The translations under genes and the position numbers were made by a program. A model generated the notes under the pieces. It ran no database searches, was not told where the DNA came from, and worked only from the letters and a program-made list of their open reading frames with translations. A DNA stretch of 64,000 nucleotides from Pedobacter sp. FW305-3-2-15-E-R2A2 (GTDB taxonomy: Bacteria; Bacteroidota; Bacteroidia; Sphingobacteriales; Sphingobacteriaceae): NCBI RefSeq assembly GCF_038446955.1, contig NZ_CP151803.1, positions 62,001 through 126,000 on the forward strand, read 5' to 3'. Positions 1 to 7,891 of the stretch are shown here, piece after piece (the stretch's first letter is position 1; each line of letters opens with the position of its first letter).

Positions 1-1
1 G

Positions 2-2329
2 TTGGTGATCTGCTTCTGTTTATGGTTAAGCAGTGTTTCTTTTTCTCAAACAAGCCCTAAGCTGGGGAACCGTCCAAAGGTCGGCCTGGCACTCAGTGGT
101 GGGGGAGCTAAGGGGATGGCGCATATCGGTTTATTAAAGCTGGTTGATTCTCTGGGAATAAAAATAGATTATATTTCAGGTACCAGTGCGGGTGGGATCT
201 TCGGCGGACTTTATGCCATGGGCTACACACCAGATACGCTAAAAAAGATTGCATTGAGCATCAACTGGCGCAGGGTGCTGAGTAATAAGGTTCCTTTAAA
301 TCAGATCAATATTGAAGAAAAAGATGAGTATGATAATTATATGATCGAGTTTCCGGTAACGGGAGGGAGACCAAGATTACCGGGCGCTTTAATTGAAGGA
401 CAATATATTTCGGAAGTGCTCAATACCCTTACTTATCCGGCAAAACACATTAACGATTTTAATAAATTACCGATCCCCATTACCATTACTTCCTCAGATA
501 TTGTAAATGGGGGATTGGTCTTGCAGCATGCAGGCTCTTTACCGATGGCCATTCGCGCAACATTGGCCATACCCGCCGCCTTTGCGCCGGTATATATCGA
601 TGGACGTTTGCTGGTGGACGGGGGCTTAGACCGGAACTTCCCTGTGCAGGAAGTGAAAGAAATGGGTGCTGATATTGTCATAGGTGGTTATACCGGATTT
701 CGTCTTTTTACAGAGAAAGAAATTGAAAACCCAATGAAACTGATTTACCAGACTCATGCGTTCAGATCAGTAGAGGATTCGAAAAAGCAGGAAGCGATGG
801 CTGATGTGGTGGTTGATTTTACTCAGGCACTGACCGGCTATTCTACGGCTGATTTTTACCAGAACAGGCGCATCATTGAAATAGGGGAGATTGAAGCTAG
901 AAAATACCTGCCGCAACTGATAAAAATTGCAGAAGAACAGAAGAAATATCCTCAGGAAAGTACCACACGTGTGATTAAAGATCCCAGGTTACCGGTCACA
1001 AAAATCATTTATCAGAATGATAAGGGGCAACCTTTAGATTTTCCGGTAATGGAACAATTTGCAGCCTCACGTTTGGGCCTGGAGGCTGGAAAAGAATTAA
1101 AGGTAAAGGCAGTGAACGACGGTGTGGCAGATATCTATGGTACACAGTTTTTTGATAAGGTATATTATACTTTTGAGAATAAAGGAGATAGTGGATTGAC
1201 CATGAATGTCCGCCTGAAACAGGGGAAACCGGGAGTGTTTAAAGCTGCAGTTCATTATGATACGGAACAATCTGCCGGCTTGATTGTCAATTATACCTAC
1301 CGCAATATCTTTTTAAGTAAGTCGAGGTTGCTGGCGTCGGTCGACCTTTCAGAGCGATTCAAAGCCCGGTTCGACTATTATAAATTCATTAGCGAAAACA
1401 ATAGGTTGTGGTTTAAAGCTTCGTTTAACTATCAGGCCCTGCAGAATAATTCTATTTTGTACAAGCTGATTTCCGATGAGAACTATTTTAACAATACGAT
1501 GAACACCGAGCTGTCTCTTGGATACAGCCTGGGGCGCTCCAGCTATCTTTCCTTAAGCCTGAGTAATGAAAATGAGGCGATTAAGAGAGGCCCCAATCTT
1601 TTTAAAAGATTTTTTGGAGAGGGAAATGACGTTCGGACACTTTATAAACATAGCAATGAAGCCTTCACGTTGCTCTTCAAACAGAATACTTTAGATCATC
1701 CGTATTTTCCAAAGCGTGGAAATTCACTAACGATTCAGGCAAAATATCTTGTAAATAACAGGCTCAGCACTAAAGTGCCGGACCCTGACGATGAGAAAGG
1801 GCAGCTGATTTATCAATATTTAAATCCTATGGATGGCCTTCCCGGAAACATTACCAGGTTCTTCCTCAGCGAGACTTTTGTGAAGCGCATCAACAGAAGA
1901 ATTTCTTTAAATGCCTCGGCATCCTGGGGATTCAATTATTCGGATAAATACGGAATTGATTCGTCCTATATGTATGAAAGTGCAAAATTTAGCATGGGAG
2001 GAATAGACGCCAGACAAGACATCGCGCAGAGTAATTTTATCGGATTAAAGCGGGCAGAGCTGGGCCTGGCTAGTTTGACAACCTTTGGTTTCGCATTGCA
2101 ATACAACATCAGGGGCAATTTGTACCTGACTCCACAGGTAAATGTAGGTTGGGAAAATAGAGGTTGGAATCCTTTTAATGTAGCTTTTAATGACGACTAC
2201 CTCTTCGGATACGGCGCTAAACTAGGCTATATGTCTTTCGTTGGCCCCATTAATTTTTCCGTAGCTAAAACCAATGGCTTTGACCGCAACCCATGGAGAA
2301 TGTATTTGTCTATCGGATTTAAGTTTTAA
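2..2329 (+). CDS. Patatin-like phospholipase with C-terminal beta-barrel (5' truncated)
   Basis: Predicted secreted lipid acyl hydrolase joined to an outer-membrane barrel, resembling type Vd (PlpD-like) autotransporters. The frame is open to the window edge; the first visible residues are the hydrophobic part of a signal peptide ending near SVSFSQ, so the true start lies upstream. The patatin domain covers about residues 25-315: oxyanion loop GGGAKGMAHIG (33-43), nucleophile motif GTSAG with Ser62, and catalytic Asp206 in VDGG. After a POTRA-like linker (about 330-410), aromatic-rich alternating strands run to the C-terminus and end in Phe (LSIGFKF), typical of outer-membrane barrels. It converges on the chaperone gene, with one base between stop codons. 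Family assignment is firm; whether the passenger is released is unknown. Confidence 0.88.
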   Translation: MVICFCLWLSSVSFSQTSPKLGNRPKVGLALSGGGAKGMAHIGLLKLVDSLGIKIDYISGTSAGGIFGGLYAMGYTPDTLKKIALSINWRRVLSNKVPLNQINIEEKDEYDNYMIEFPVTGGRPRLPGALIEGQYISEVLNTLTYPAKHINDFNKLPIPITITSSDIVNGGLVLQHAGSLPMAIRATLAIPAAFAPVYIDGRLLVDGGLDRNFPVQEVKEMGADIVIGGYTGFRLFTEKEIENPMKLIYQTHAFRSVEDSKKQEAMADVVVDFTQALTGYSTADFYQNRRIIEIGEIEARKYLPQLIKIAEEQKKYPQESTTRVIKDPRLPVTKIIYQNDKGQPLDFPVMEQFAASRLGLEAGKELKVKAVNDGVADIYGTQFFDKVYYTFENKGDSGLTMNVRLKQGKPGVFKAAVHYDTEQSAGLIVNYTYRNIFLSKSRLLASVDLSERFKARFDYYKFISENNRLWFKASFNYQALQNNSILYKLISDENYFNNTMNTELSLGYSLGRSSYLSLSLSNENEAIKRGPNLFKRFFGEGNDVRTLYKHSNEAFTLLFKQNTLDHPYFPKRGNSLTIQAKYLVNNRLSTKVPDPDDEKGQLIYQYLNPMDGLPGNITRFFLSETFVKRINRRISLNASASWGFNYSDKYGIDSSYMYESAKFSMGGIDARQDIAQSNFIGLKRAELGLASLTTFGFALQYNIRGNLYLTPQVNVGWENRGWNPFNVAFNDDYLFGYGAKLGYMSFVGPINFSVAKTNGFDRNPWRMYLSIGFKF

Positions 2330-2330
2330 T

Positions 2331-3143
2331 TTATTTGATTTCTATCGTCGTTTCTATAGCTTCCAGTGGCATATCGTCATGATACTCCAGTATGGCCAAG
2401 GCCGAATAGCGGCCTTTTTTGAGGTTGGCAGGAATAGCAAGAGGGATGGTTCTGTTTGCGTCCGGGAAAATGGGAAACTCAATGCGCTCCAGTTTGGTTT
2501 CTTCGCCAGTCTCCATATTGGTTAACTCCAGACGGGCCTGGCATTGCAGCATTAAATTTCCGGTGTTTCTGACAAAAAAGTGATAACTGCCTTTTATGGA
2601 TTTATCCGGACGAAGGGCAATGGCCTTCGCTTCATAGTTGTGAATTCCGGGAGGGACCTGATAAAGGTGAATGCCAAACCGAAAGATTTCATTGATCACG
2701 GCATTTACCTTTCCTTTTTTCTTCTTACTGTTTTCCTGCTCCTTCACATTTTGAACAAATAGCATGGCCCATTTCATTTCCTTAATCATTAAGGTATCTG
2801 TTGGGGCATTTAGTGTAACCCGAACCTCTTTCGATGCCCTGGGTTCTATTTCTATAAATGAATTATCCAGTTTGATCCAGTTGGCACAGGAGCGGCTTAG
2901 TGTTCCCGCTTTCAGGTACTGGTGATTGCCCAGGCTGTCTCTTAACCAGTCTCCCAGAGATAGCTGAAATACTTGCTTTTCATTTGAGATGTTTACGATG
3001 GTAATGGTTTGTGAGGAACTCTCTCCGGCTGCGGCATTGAAGCTGAGTAAGGTTGGATTGATGTTGACCCGCTGTGCACTGGTCATAAAAGGGCAGGTCA
3101 GTAAGCCTGATATTAAAGCGAAAGAGAATAAGATAGCTTTCAT
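2331..3143 (-). CDS. PapD-like periplasmic fimbrial chaperone
   Basis: Probable periplasmic chaperone of a pilus or adhesin assembly pathway, 270 residues. I chose the ATG at 3143 (MKAILFSFALISG) because it gives a proper signal peptide ending near TSAQ; the open frame extends 14 codons further upstream. Two immunoglobulin-like domains are visible: domain 1 (about 25-135), with a conserved strand rich in N, I and V, and domain 2 (about 150-270). Between them a lysine-rich F1-G1-like loop (EQENSKKKKGK) leads into the alternating strand INEIFRFGIHLYQVPPG, which matches the pattern of the PapD G1 donor strand. It is divergent from the pilin-like gene at 3251 across a 107-base shared region, and two further pilin-like genes and an usher-like gene follow. 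The fold assignment is inferred from sequence pattern, not alignment. Confidence 0.72.
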   Translation of the reverse strand: MKAILFSFALISGLLTCPFMTSAQRVNINPTLLSFNAAAGESSSQTITIVNISNEKQVFQLSLGDWLRDSLGNHQYLKAGTLSRSCANWIKLDNSFIEIEPRASKEVRVTLNAPTDTLMIKEMKWAMLFVQNVKEQENSKKKKGKVNAVINEIFRFGIHLYQVPPGIHNYEAKAIALRPDKSIKGSYHFFVRNTGNLMLQCQARLELTNMETGEETKLERIEFPIFPDANRTIPLAIPANLKKGRYSALAILEYHDDMPLEAIETTIEIK

Positions 3144-3250
3144 AAATTGAATGTGGTGTCCGGATGATCTTTGCAGGTGTTGCAATAATAATGCAGTTTT
3201 TGTTTTGGGTCGATTTTTGCATCCCTTAAGGAATAGTGCTGCTTTATTTT

Positions 3251-3772
3251 ATGAAATATTTATACCTGTCTCTATTGTTTTTTGGCTTCTTTATCCGGGC
3301 GAATGCCCAGCCCGCTGCACCTTCTCCCTGTAATGCGCTGGGAACGGAAGCCAGAAATAAGCTGACAGTTGTTTCTGAAGGAACACTGAACTTTACCCTG
3401 GGTACGCTCAATAGTTTTGAAACGATGCAGACCTATTCCAATAACATCAGACTCAATGTTTTGTCCAGAGATTCTAAATACAGGGTGTATATCGCTGCCG
3501 AGCTGTCCCTGGCAGGGAGCCCTTCTACAGCGATTCCATTAACCAATTTTCAGGTCCAGCCTGCGCTGGTAGGAACCAACCCCCAGAATAGCATCACGGT
3601 AAGCAATGTGACGCTTTCCGGAGCTTATCAGCAGTTTGTACAACGCACAAGTGCAACGAATAGCGCGGGCGATGTGTTCGACCTGACGGTGAAACTATCT
3701 GGAATGAATACTTATACCCAGTCGCCTGGTAATTATACACTTAAGTTTCACTATAGACTGTGTCATTATTAA
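3251..3772 (+). CDS. Secreted beta-rich protein, possible pilus subunit or tip
   Basis: I do not recognise a named family. The chosen ATG at 3251 (MKYLYLSLLFFGF) gives a clear signal peptide cleaved near ANAQ; the open frame begins five codons earlier. The mature protein is about 150 residues and predicted to be nearly all beta strand, with two Cys (one early, in SPCNA; one last, in YRLCHY) that could pair. The C-terminal pattern G-N-Y-T-L-x-F-x-Y resembles the two following proteins (GLYTIVF...FYFTV and GNFTLDY...VIYTM). It abuts the next gene (one base between stop and ATG), so the two are surely co-transcribed. Its position next to the chaperone suggests a minor or tip subunit, which is inference. 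Confidence 0.68.
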   Translation: MKYLYLSLLFFGFFIRANAQPAAPSPCNALGTEARNKLTVVSEGTLNFTLGTLNSFETMQTYSNNIRLNVLSRDSKYRVYIAAELSLAGSPSTAIPLTNFQVQPALVGTNPQNSITVSNVTLSGAYQQFVQRTSATNSAGDVFDLTVKLSGMNTYTQSPGNYTLKFHYRLCHY

Positions 3773-3773
3773 T

Positions 3774-4262
3774 ATGAAAAATTTCATTAGAACGATTCTT
3801 TTTATTGGATGGCTTATGGCATTTATCCCTTTGGTAGGTATGGCTCAGCGTTATGTAACCAGAAGTCGTACGGTGCAGTTATATCAGGTGCTGGATGTTT
3901 CTTTAAGCAGTACGAGCTCAGTCTTTGATTTCTCTGCTTTGGCGGACTATGAAAATGGGATCACCAAGCCCGGAATGATCACGGCAACGGTAAAGGCCAA
4001 TGTGCCCTGGAAGTTGACACTGACGCTGGGAAACAATACGCTGTCTCCCCAGATTACCGCTACACCGATGCCTGCAAGCGTGATTAGCATTAAGGCGGCT
4101 ACCGCTTCGACCTATACTCCGGTCCAAAACAATGCCCCTTTTTTTGTTCAGAACAATAAGGGATTATATACCATTGTCTTTGACCTGAGGGCACTTCCTG
4201 GCTATCAGTATGAAACCCAGGAATACCTTGGTGATTTTTATTTCACTGTGTCACAACAATAG
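3774..4262 (+). CDS. Secreted pilin-like protein 2
   Basis: Small secreted protein of 162 residues with a signal peptide (MKNFIRTILFIGWLMAFIPL, cleaved near GMAQ). It is paralogous to the product of the gene at 4444: both contain F-(D/S)-x-x-A-L-A-(D/N)-Y, a central K-A-N-x-x-W-K-(L/V)-T segment, P-M-P-(A/T)-S-V, and a C-terminal (A/V)-(L/V)-P-G-Y-x-Y-x-T-x-E-Y strand pair ending in a Gln. The conserved terminal strand is where a chaperone-usher subunit would carry its chaperone-binding edge, but no biochemical claim can be made from sequence alone. It is translated from the same message as the upstream subunit gene. Confidence 0.68.
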   Translation: MKNFIRTILFIGWLMAFIPLVGMAQRYVTRSRTVQLYQVLDVSLSSTSSVFDFSALADYENGITKPGMITATVKANVPWKLTLTLGNNTLSPQITATPMPASVISIKAATASTYTPVQNNAPFFVQNNKGLYTIVFDLRALPGYQYETQEYLGDFYFTVSQQ

Positions 4263-4366
4263 TACATTAACTCAAACTTGTTACATTTTCGTGTGGAATA
4301 AGTTTCTCAAAATTCCCCATTTTGGGAAAAGCGTGGTGTTGTTTTTCTACGATTTTCTCCCCATTT

Positions 4367-4384
4367 ATAGGTAGTAATACCTAT
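4367..4384. promoter_or_regulatory. Perfect 7-bp inverted repeat before pilin-like gene 3
   Basis: ATAGGTA and TACCTAT face each other across four bases, 60 bases upstream of the ATG at 4444. A T-run follows (TTTT), so it could be a weak terminator for the upstream pair of genes or an operator for the separate promoter of the third subunit gene. Confidence 0.35.
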
Positions 4385-4443
4385 TTTAATGGCATGTGGT
4401 TTGTCTTTGTGTTGACATATTAACCAACAAGCTAAATTATCCA

Positions 4444-4974
4444 ATGAAAAAAAATTTACTAATTGTTGCAATTTTTTGTGCAACATTTATGACTGTAAAT
4501 GCACAAGTTGCTTCAGGTACGACACCCACACGTACTCAAAACATGAAGATTATCATCAAGGAAGTCTTCGATCTTGCCTTAACACCAGGTACATTACAAA
4601 CGATTAGCTTTGACGCCCTGGCTAATTATGATGCTGCGGGTGGTATTGAGCTTGCCGCTGCAAATACCGTGAACTATAAAGCCAACCATTTGTGGAAAGT
4701 AACGGCAATTGCAAATGCACCAGAATTTACTTATGCCCCAACAGCCAACAGCAATGTAGCTGACCTTTCTCCAATGCCGACTTCTGTTTTGCAGATCCGT
4801 AAAACCGGTGGTACTTATCAGGCCTTGCCTCCAAGTACCGGCGCAGCAATTACGGTAGCATCGGGTACACGTGGTACTGGTAACTTTACCCTTGATTATA
4901 AGGCTGTTCCCGGATATACTTATCAAACAGGCGAATATACCGTGGGTGTAATCTATACGATGACCAACCAGTAA
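4444..4974 (+). CDS. Secreted pilin-like protein 3, likely major subunit
   Basis: A 176-residue secreted protein. The ATG at 4444 gives a textbook signal peptide (MKKNLLIVAIFCATFMTVNAQ); the longer open frame upstream lacks one. It is a paralogue of the product at 3774, sharing FDALANYD/FSALADYE, the W-K core strand, P-M-P-T-S-V and the C-terminal P-G-Y-x-Y-x-T-x-E-Y motif. It has its own 180-base upstream region and is followed directly by a strong stem-loop before the usher-like gene. That arrangement would suit an abundantly made structural subunit with less read-through into the assembly gene. The subunit role is inferred from context; no family name is asserted. Confidence 0.7.
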   Translation: MKKNLLIVAIFCATFMTVNAQVASGTTPTRTQNMKIIIKEVFDLALTPGTLQTISFDALANYDAAGGIELAAANTVNYKANHLWKVTAIANAPEFTYAPTANSNVADLSPMPTSVLQIRKTGGTYQALPPSTGAAITVASGTRGTGNFTLDYKAVPGYTYQTGEYTVGVIYTMTNQ

Positions 4975-5000
4975 GCAATTTCCGGCATCATCATAATTTA

Positions 5001-5037
5001 ATAAGGAAAGCCCTCAAATAAAAAGGGCTTTCCTTAT
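5001..5037 (+). terminator. Stem-loop between pilin-like and usher-like genes
   Basis: A perfect 14-bp inverted repeat (arms 5001-5014 and 5024-5037, core AAGGAAAGCCCT) with a nine-base loop lies between the third pilin-like gene and the usher-like gene. No long T-run follows, so it may act as a partial terminator or as a stabilising 3' end after processing rather than a full stop. Confidence 0.65.
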
Positions 5038-5043
5038 GATGGA

Positions 5044-7788
5044 ATGGCTGGTAATCCTATGTGTAAGATTCGCTATATAGGCCTGCTTTGCCTGGCTTTT
5101 GTCTCTTTTCTGTGTTGTTCTGCTGCTGCGCAATCCATTGACCTTACTTTCTTGAAAGATACGGTGGAGCAAAACGGAAATACCTATAGTTTTAATACGG
5201 TGATTTTAAGGAATACCTCGGCGGTAGTTCGTAAGTTTACCATTGAAGCACAGGCTCCTGAAGGCTGGCAATTGCTTTTCGACAACCGTAAGGTCTTCGA
5301 ACTTGGTCCCAATCAAACGCTTTCTCTGCCCCTGAGGCTTGCGGCCGCTATTCAAACAGAGGCGACGATTTACAGCGTCCGCCTGTTTTTGAATGTTGCG
5401 GGGTATTCGCAGAAATCCGCCTACACTTATTACGCCAGGGTTGGTGCCAATTCAAAATGGCGCGTTTCATTGCTCAATCCAAATCTGCTCTTATCAAGGG
5501 CAAGCCGGGAAAACAGCTTCCGTTTGTTGCTCAGTAATAAAGGAAATGCAACAGAAGAACTAAATGTCCGTATCAATACTTCCCTCACACTTTTACAAGC
5601 CAGGAACAGCACTGTGAAACTTGCTGCGGGTAAAGACACCACGCTCGTTTACAGTTTTACCATTGCCGCTAAATTTCTGGAGGATTTTAAAAGTCAGGAA
5701 GTGATCGTTCAGGTGACCGATCAGAAAAAGCAAAACCAATTGCTCCTGCAGAGAATTTCGAGCTTTGGAACGTTTTTCAGGGAGAATCCCTCGGGCTGGT
5801 ATACCTTTCCGCTAAGCGTCGAATTCGTGGCCCAGAATTTTACAACTACCTATAAAACAGTGTATATCAATAGTAACGGAAGTCTGGATTTAAATAAAGG
5901 GCGTGCTCTGAGCTTCAATTACAGGACAGATAATTTTAGCACACAATCTGATGGGTCTTCGAGATATGCATTCCTCAATTATAGTTCCCCCAAATGGAAG
6001 ATCTCTGTAGGAGATCAGTCTGAATTTGGTGACTTCCTGATCGATGGTCTTGGTGCACGTCTGGGCTTTGATAATGGAAAAGGATATCGGACTGAGGTGC
6101 TTGGGGTAGACAGCAGGCTCGGTGATGCTAAGTTGTTCAGGTTGGATCAGCAGCTTAATTTTCTGGGAAATCAGCAGCTGGAGAATCAGACTGTGGGGAG
6201 CTTTGACCGGGAAAATAAGATCAACAGTGTGCTCAATATGAGTACTTATGAGTTGGGCTGGAGAAAATACAATCACCTCGTTCTTCGTGCAGGAATCAGC
6301 AGGGAAGAGTTTTACCGGTTCAGCAAGCCGCTGAGAAAAACCGGAAATAGCCTGGCTGCGGCTTATAGCTATAGCAGTCCGCGTTTAACGGGACGGTTTG
6401 GCCTCACTGCTACCGATGTCAACTTTCCGGGAATTAACCGTGGTTTAATGCAATCCAATAATGAACTGACCTTCCATTTTAAGCGGTTATCCCTGGGTCT
6501 GTTGTTCGACTATAACGAACGGCAGCTCAATCCTGCTTTGGATACAGGTACTGTATTGAGCCAATTGTTAGGAGGGCGTATTGCAGAATATGGATTGAAG
6601 ACGGGCTGGAGGTTTGATAAAGGATATGTTACTTTGATCAGCTCCCTGATCGATCAGGTTCAGTCGTCCAGCGACCTGCTCCTGGTCAGGTCTTACAAGC
6701 TGAATTTTAATGCAGGCAAAGAATTTAGTCAGTACCTGTCGGCTTCATTTTCAGGAAGCCTATTGAGAAATGAAGCTCCGGATAATCCTTCAGCAAAGGC
6801 GGGGTACAGTCTTAATGCTTATGCTACGCTTGCTGCACGAAACTATGGATTCTTTGTCAGACTGGACAATGGACCTTCTTATTATTTTGATTTTGTGAAC
6901 TATCTGAGCAATGGTTACGCTACCAGAAGGTTTCAGTTCTCCCCCTATTATGAACAATCTTTTTTTAAAGACGTTTTGCATTTCAGGTTGCAAATGGACT
7001 ATACCGACGACCGCTCCCTGCCTGATCCGGAATTGATGGCGCGTGGAGATTTAAGTCTGGACCTGAACACCAGGGGTGTATCTTTCCGTATTTTTGGTTC
7101 CAAAAATGTAAGGAACATTTCAGGAAACAGGTCCGATTATATAAGCATGAGCATCCGCAAAAGCTTCAATCTGCCCCTGCTGGGAATCAAACGCTTTGTG
7201 ACGATGAAAGTTCTGGTTTTTAAAGATGTTAACAGCAATGGAATTTATGATCTGGGAGATGAGGCCATTCCGGATGCAGCTGTGGGAATCGCGGCCCAGA
7301 ACTTTCTGAGCAATAAGAAAGGAGAGGTGAGCTATAAAAACATCAAGGCCGGGGGATACGATGTGGACCTTAGCCGGGTGAATACCGTAAAGGGATGGAT
7401 GCCCAGAAATGGCTTCCGCCAGCATTATGAGGTTCGCAGTTCCCAGACGGTTTATATTCCTTTTAGCCAGAGTCGTTACCTCTCCGGGAAATTGAATGTT
7501 CAAAAGGACCCGCGCTCCAATCTGGTCTTCCGCCCTGATAACATCAGGATCAATGTCAGCAATTCAAGAGGGGAAAGCTTTAGTACCCTGACCACTGAGA
7601 ATGGGGAGTTTTTTATTAACCTACCTCAGGATACTTATAAAGTGCGCATCAGCAGCAATGTTTTTGATGAAGATTTCAGGCTGCTTTCCGATACTTTTAA
7701 TGCCGATCTCCTGCACAAAAATTCCGAACACCTCATCTTTGAAGTCCGCGAACGCAAGCGGCAAATCAATATTAGAAAACAATATTAA
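5044..7788 (+). CDS. Usher-like outer-membrane protein with NEW3-like and SdrD-like domains
   Basis: A 914-residue protein with a signal peptide (SFLCCSAAAQ; start either ATG 5044 or 5059). Residues about 30-235 form two beta-sandwich domains of the COG1470/NEW3 type (...NTSAVVRKFTIEAQAPEGW...). Residues about 240-700 are rich in alternating aromatic strands with R/Y/F pairs, as in a large outer-membrane barrel. From about 715 an SdrD B-like segment follows (VFKDVNSNGIYDLGDEAIP), then a second C-terminal Ig-like domain with TTENGEFFINLPQDTYKV. Length and order (N-terminal domain, barrel, two C-terminal domains) parallel fimbrial ushers. With the chaperone and three subunit-like genes next door, a secretion or assembly pore is the natural guess; direct homology to FimD/PapC is unproven. 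Confidence 0.6.
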   Translation: MAGNPMCKIRYIGLLCLAFVSFLCCSAAAQSIDLTFLKDTVEQNGNTYSFNTVILRNTSAVVRKFTIEAQAPEGWQLLFDNRKVFELGPNQTLSLPLRLAAAIQTEATIYSVRLFLNVAGYSQKSAYTYYARVGANSKWRVSLLNPNLLLSRASRENSFRLLLSNKGNATEELNVRINTSLTLLQARNSTVKLAAGKDTTLVYSFTIAAKFLEDFKSQEVIVQVTDQKKQNQLLLQRISSFGTFFRENPSGWYTFPLSVEFVAQNFTTTYKTVYINSNGSLDLNKGRALSFNYRTDNFSTQSDGSSRYAFLNYSSPKWKISVGDQSEFGDFLIDGLGARLGFDNGKGYRTEVLGVDSRLGDAKLFRLDQQLNFLGNQQLENQTVGSFDRENKINSVLNMSTYELGWRKYNHLVLRAGISREEFYRFSKPLRKTGNSLAAAYSYSSPRLTGRFGLTATDVNFPGINRGLMQSNNELTFHFKRLSLGLLFDYNERQLNPALDTGTVLSQLLGGRIAEYGLKTGWRFDKGYVTLISSLIDQVQSSSDLLLVRSYKLNFNAGKEFSQYLSASFSGSLLRNEAPDNPSAKAGYSLNAYATLAARNYGFFVRLDNGPSYYFDFVNYLSNGYATRRFQFSPYYEQSFFKDVLHFRLQMDYTDDRSLPDPELMARGDLSLDLNTRGVSFRIFGSKNVRNISGNRSDYISMSIRKSFNLPLLGIKRFVTMKVLVFKDVNSNGIYDLGDEAIPDAAVGIAAQNFLSNKKGEVSYKNIKAGGYDVDLSRVNTVKGWMPRNGFRQHYEVRSSQTVYIPFSQSRYLSGKLNVQKDPRSNLVFRPDNIRINVSNSRGESFSTLTTENGEFFINLPQDTYKVRISSNVFDEDFRLLSDTFNADLLHKNSEHLIFEVRERKRQINIRKQY

Positions 7789-7891
7789 ATCTTCCATTTT
7801 ATAGTTGCTAAAACTATTTAAATCTTTCCTATCTTCGTTTTTAGCTTAGCTGTGTTATTGATTTAAAGTAATTAGAACCAAATATTTAAAA

